6,320 bases of DNA, taken from the NCBI GenBank assembly GCA_963169175.1, contig CAUJFK010000322.1, positions 1 through 6,320 on the forward strand, in the 5' to 3' direction. Shown here piece after piece: positions 5,475 through 6,320 of the stretch. The DNA comes from Acidobacteriota bacterium. Lineage in GTDB: Bacteria > Acidobacteriota > Blastocatellia > Pyrinomonadales > Pyrinomonadaceae. The notes under the pieces were generated by a model that had not been told where the DNA came from, made no database searches, and saw nothing but the letters and a program-made list of their open reading frames with translations. How positions within the stretch are numbered: the stretch's first letter is position 1; each line of letters starts with the position of its first letter. The position numbers were made by a program, and so were the translations under genes.

Positions 5475-6320
5475 ATGTTTGAAATAGATTTCACGATCAA
5501 CGAACCGTTCGAGCTTGAAAACGGCGATGTCCTTGATGAAGTGCGGCTTCGGTGCAGCATCTTTGGACGGCTGAATTCGGATAAGTCGAACGCCGTGCTT
5601 GTCTTTCATGCGTTGACCGGCAGTTCGCGGGTGGGCGACTGGTGGGAAGGCGTTATCGGTAACGGGGAGGCCCTCGATACCTCTGAACTGGCATTTGTCT
5701 GCGTCAATTATCTTGGCTCGTGTTACGGTTCGATGAGTGCCAGGGAACTAAAGAACCGGCTCGGTGAGCTTCCGGTGGTGACCACCCGCGACATGGTGCG
5801 GGCGAACGCGCTGTTGTTCGATCATCTCGGGATCTCAAAGTTTCGGGCCGTCGTCGGCGGCAGCGTAGGCGGAATGCTGGCGCTCCAGTTCGCGGCTGAT
5901 CTTCCGGAGCTTTCAGATGAGATAATCCCGATCGCCGCGACACCGCTTTCGGCAATGGGCCTTGCTCTGAATCACATTCAGAGACAGGCGGTCCGCGGCG
6001 GCGACATTGAGCTTGCACGCAAGATCGCTGTCGTTTCGTACAAATCGCCAGAGAATTTTGAAGCAAAGTTTGCCCGCAGGCCAAATCGCAATGGCGAAGA
6101 CCCGGCCCGCCGGCACGATCATCGTTTTGATATAGGCGGCTATCTCGATCATCATGGCGAGGCCTTTCGCGAACGGTTTGAGATCGAGAGCTATGAGCTG
6201 ATCACAAAGGCGATGGATCTCTTTGATCTGACGGACGAACAGGCCCGGCGGATCAGGGCAACCGTCTCACTTGTCGGGATATCGAGCGATTGGCTTTTTC
6301 CGGCGGCGGGGGTGGGTGGG
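5475..6320 (+). CDS. metX: Homoserine O-acetyltransferase (MetX-type acyltransferase; C-terminus cut by window edge)
   Basis: An alpha/beta-hydrolase-fold enzyme that transfers an acetyl group from acetyl-CoA to L-homoserine, supplying the substrate of MetY. The frame is open for 282 codons to the window end; full-length MetX proteins have about 350-380 residues. Visible marks: HALTGSS (His45 onward) followed by a WWEG motif; VNYLGSCYGS; PVVTTRDMVRA; the nucleophile elbow GGSVGGMLAL with catalytic Ser130; HIQRQAV; and GISSDWLFP carrying the catalytic Asp272. The catalytic His lies beyond the window. The elbow has Val where GGSMGG is common, and the segment between CYGS and PVVT is SMSARELKNRLGEL-like, about five residues shorter than the usual TGPSS...YG version. 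It is second in the operon after metY. MetX-fold enzymes can use succinyl-CoA instead, and the visible part does not settle this. Confidence 0.92.
   Translation, partial: MFEIDFTINEPFELENGDVLDEVRLRCSIFGRLNSDKSNAVLVFHALTGSSRVGDWWEGVIGNGEALDTSELAFVCVNYLGSCYGSMSARELKNRLGELPVVTTRDMVRANALLFDHLGISKFRAVVGGSVGGMLALQFAADLPELSDEIIPIAATPLSAMGLALNHIQRQAVRGGDIELARKIAVVSYKSPENFEAKFARRPNRNGEDPARRHDHRFDIGGYLDHHGEAFRERFEIESYELITKAMDLFDLTDEQARRIRATVSLVGISSDWLFPAAGVGG

Noticed and set aside
5471..5482. Three-codon leader ORF (Met-Tyr-Val-stop) overlapping the metX start
   Set aside because: It is too short to judge, and its ATG is badly spaced from the Shine-Dalgarno compared with the ATG at 5475; probably chance.

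Overview
The window reads as chromosomal DNA of a bacterium with mid-range GC. It carries one leftward gene that runs off the left edge and four rightward genes, the last of which runs off the right edge. The lineage cannot be fixed from this sequence. The dispersed palindromic repeats, the gene types and the generally weak Shine-Dalgarno sites would suit an environmental Acidobacteriota, perhaps Blastocatellia/Pyrinomonadales, but this is a low-confidence inference.

Layout. Positions 1-2074 (minus strand) hold a long acyl-CoA synthetase of the AMP-forming ACS/acetoacetyl-CoA-synthetase-like type, with its C-terminus missing. Its reading frame is unbroken but carries three in-frame additions rich in inverted repeats: 1673-1822, 680-769 and 26-81. 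Across an 85-bp divergent spacer, 2160-2678 encodes an orphan four-helix membrane protein, closed by a rho-independent terminator at 2707-2734. A short-chain dehydrogenase/reductase follows at 2803-3588. The gene-free stretch 3589-4083 holds an 80-bp palindromic repeat (3711-3790), a sigma70-like promoter (3844-3873), a SAM-II-type riboswitch aptamer (3917-3964) and an intrinsic terminator (4012-4048). It leads into metY (4084-5394). An intercistronic hairpin (5406-5456) separates metY from metX (5475-6320, partial).

How the genes work together. MetX (homoserine O-acetyltransferase) and MetY (O-acetylhomoserine sulfhydrylase) form the direct-sulfhydrylation route from homoserine to homocysteine. 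The riboswitch and terminator upstream would let S-adenosylmethionine, the end metabolite, switch the operon off. The other three genes show no evident functional link to it.

The two strongest points for a second look are the SAM-II aptamer with an intrinsic terminator before metY-metX, and the palindromic elements carried in frame inside one conserved enzyme gene, which recall Rickettsia palindromic elements.
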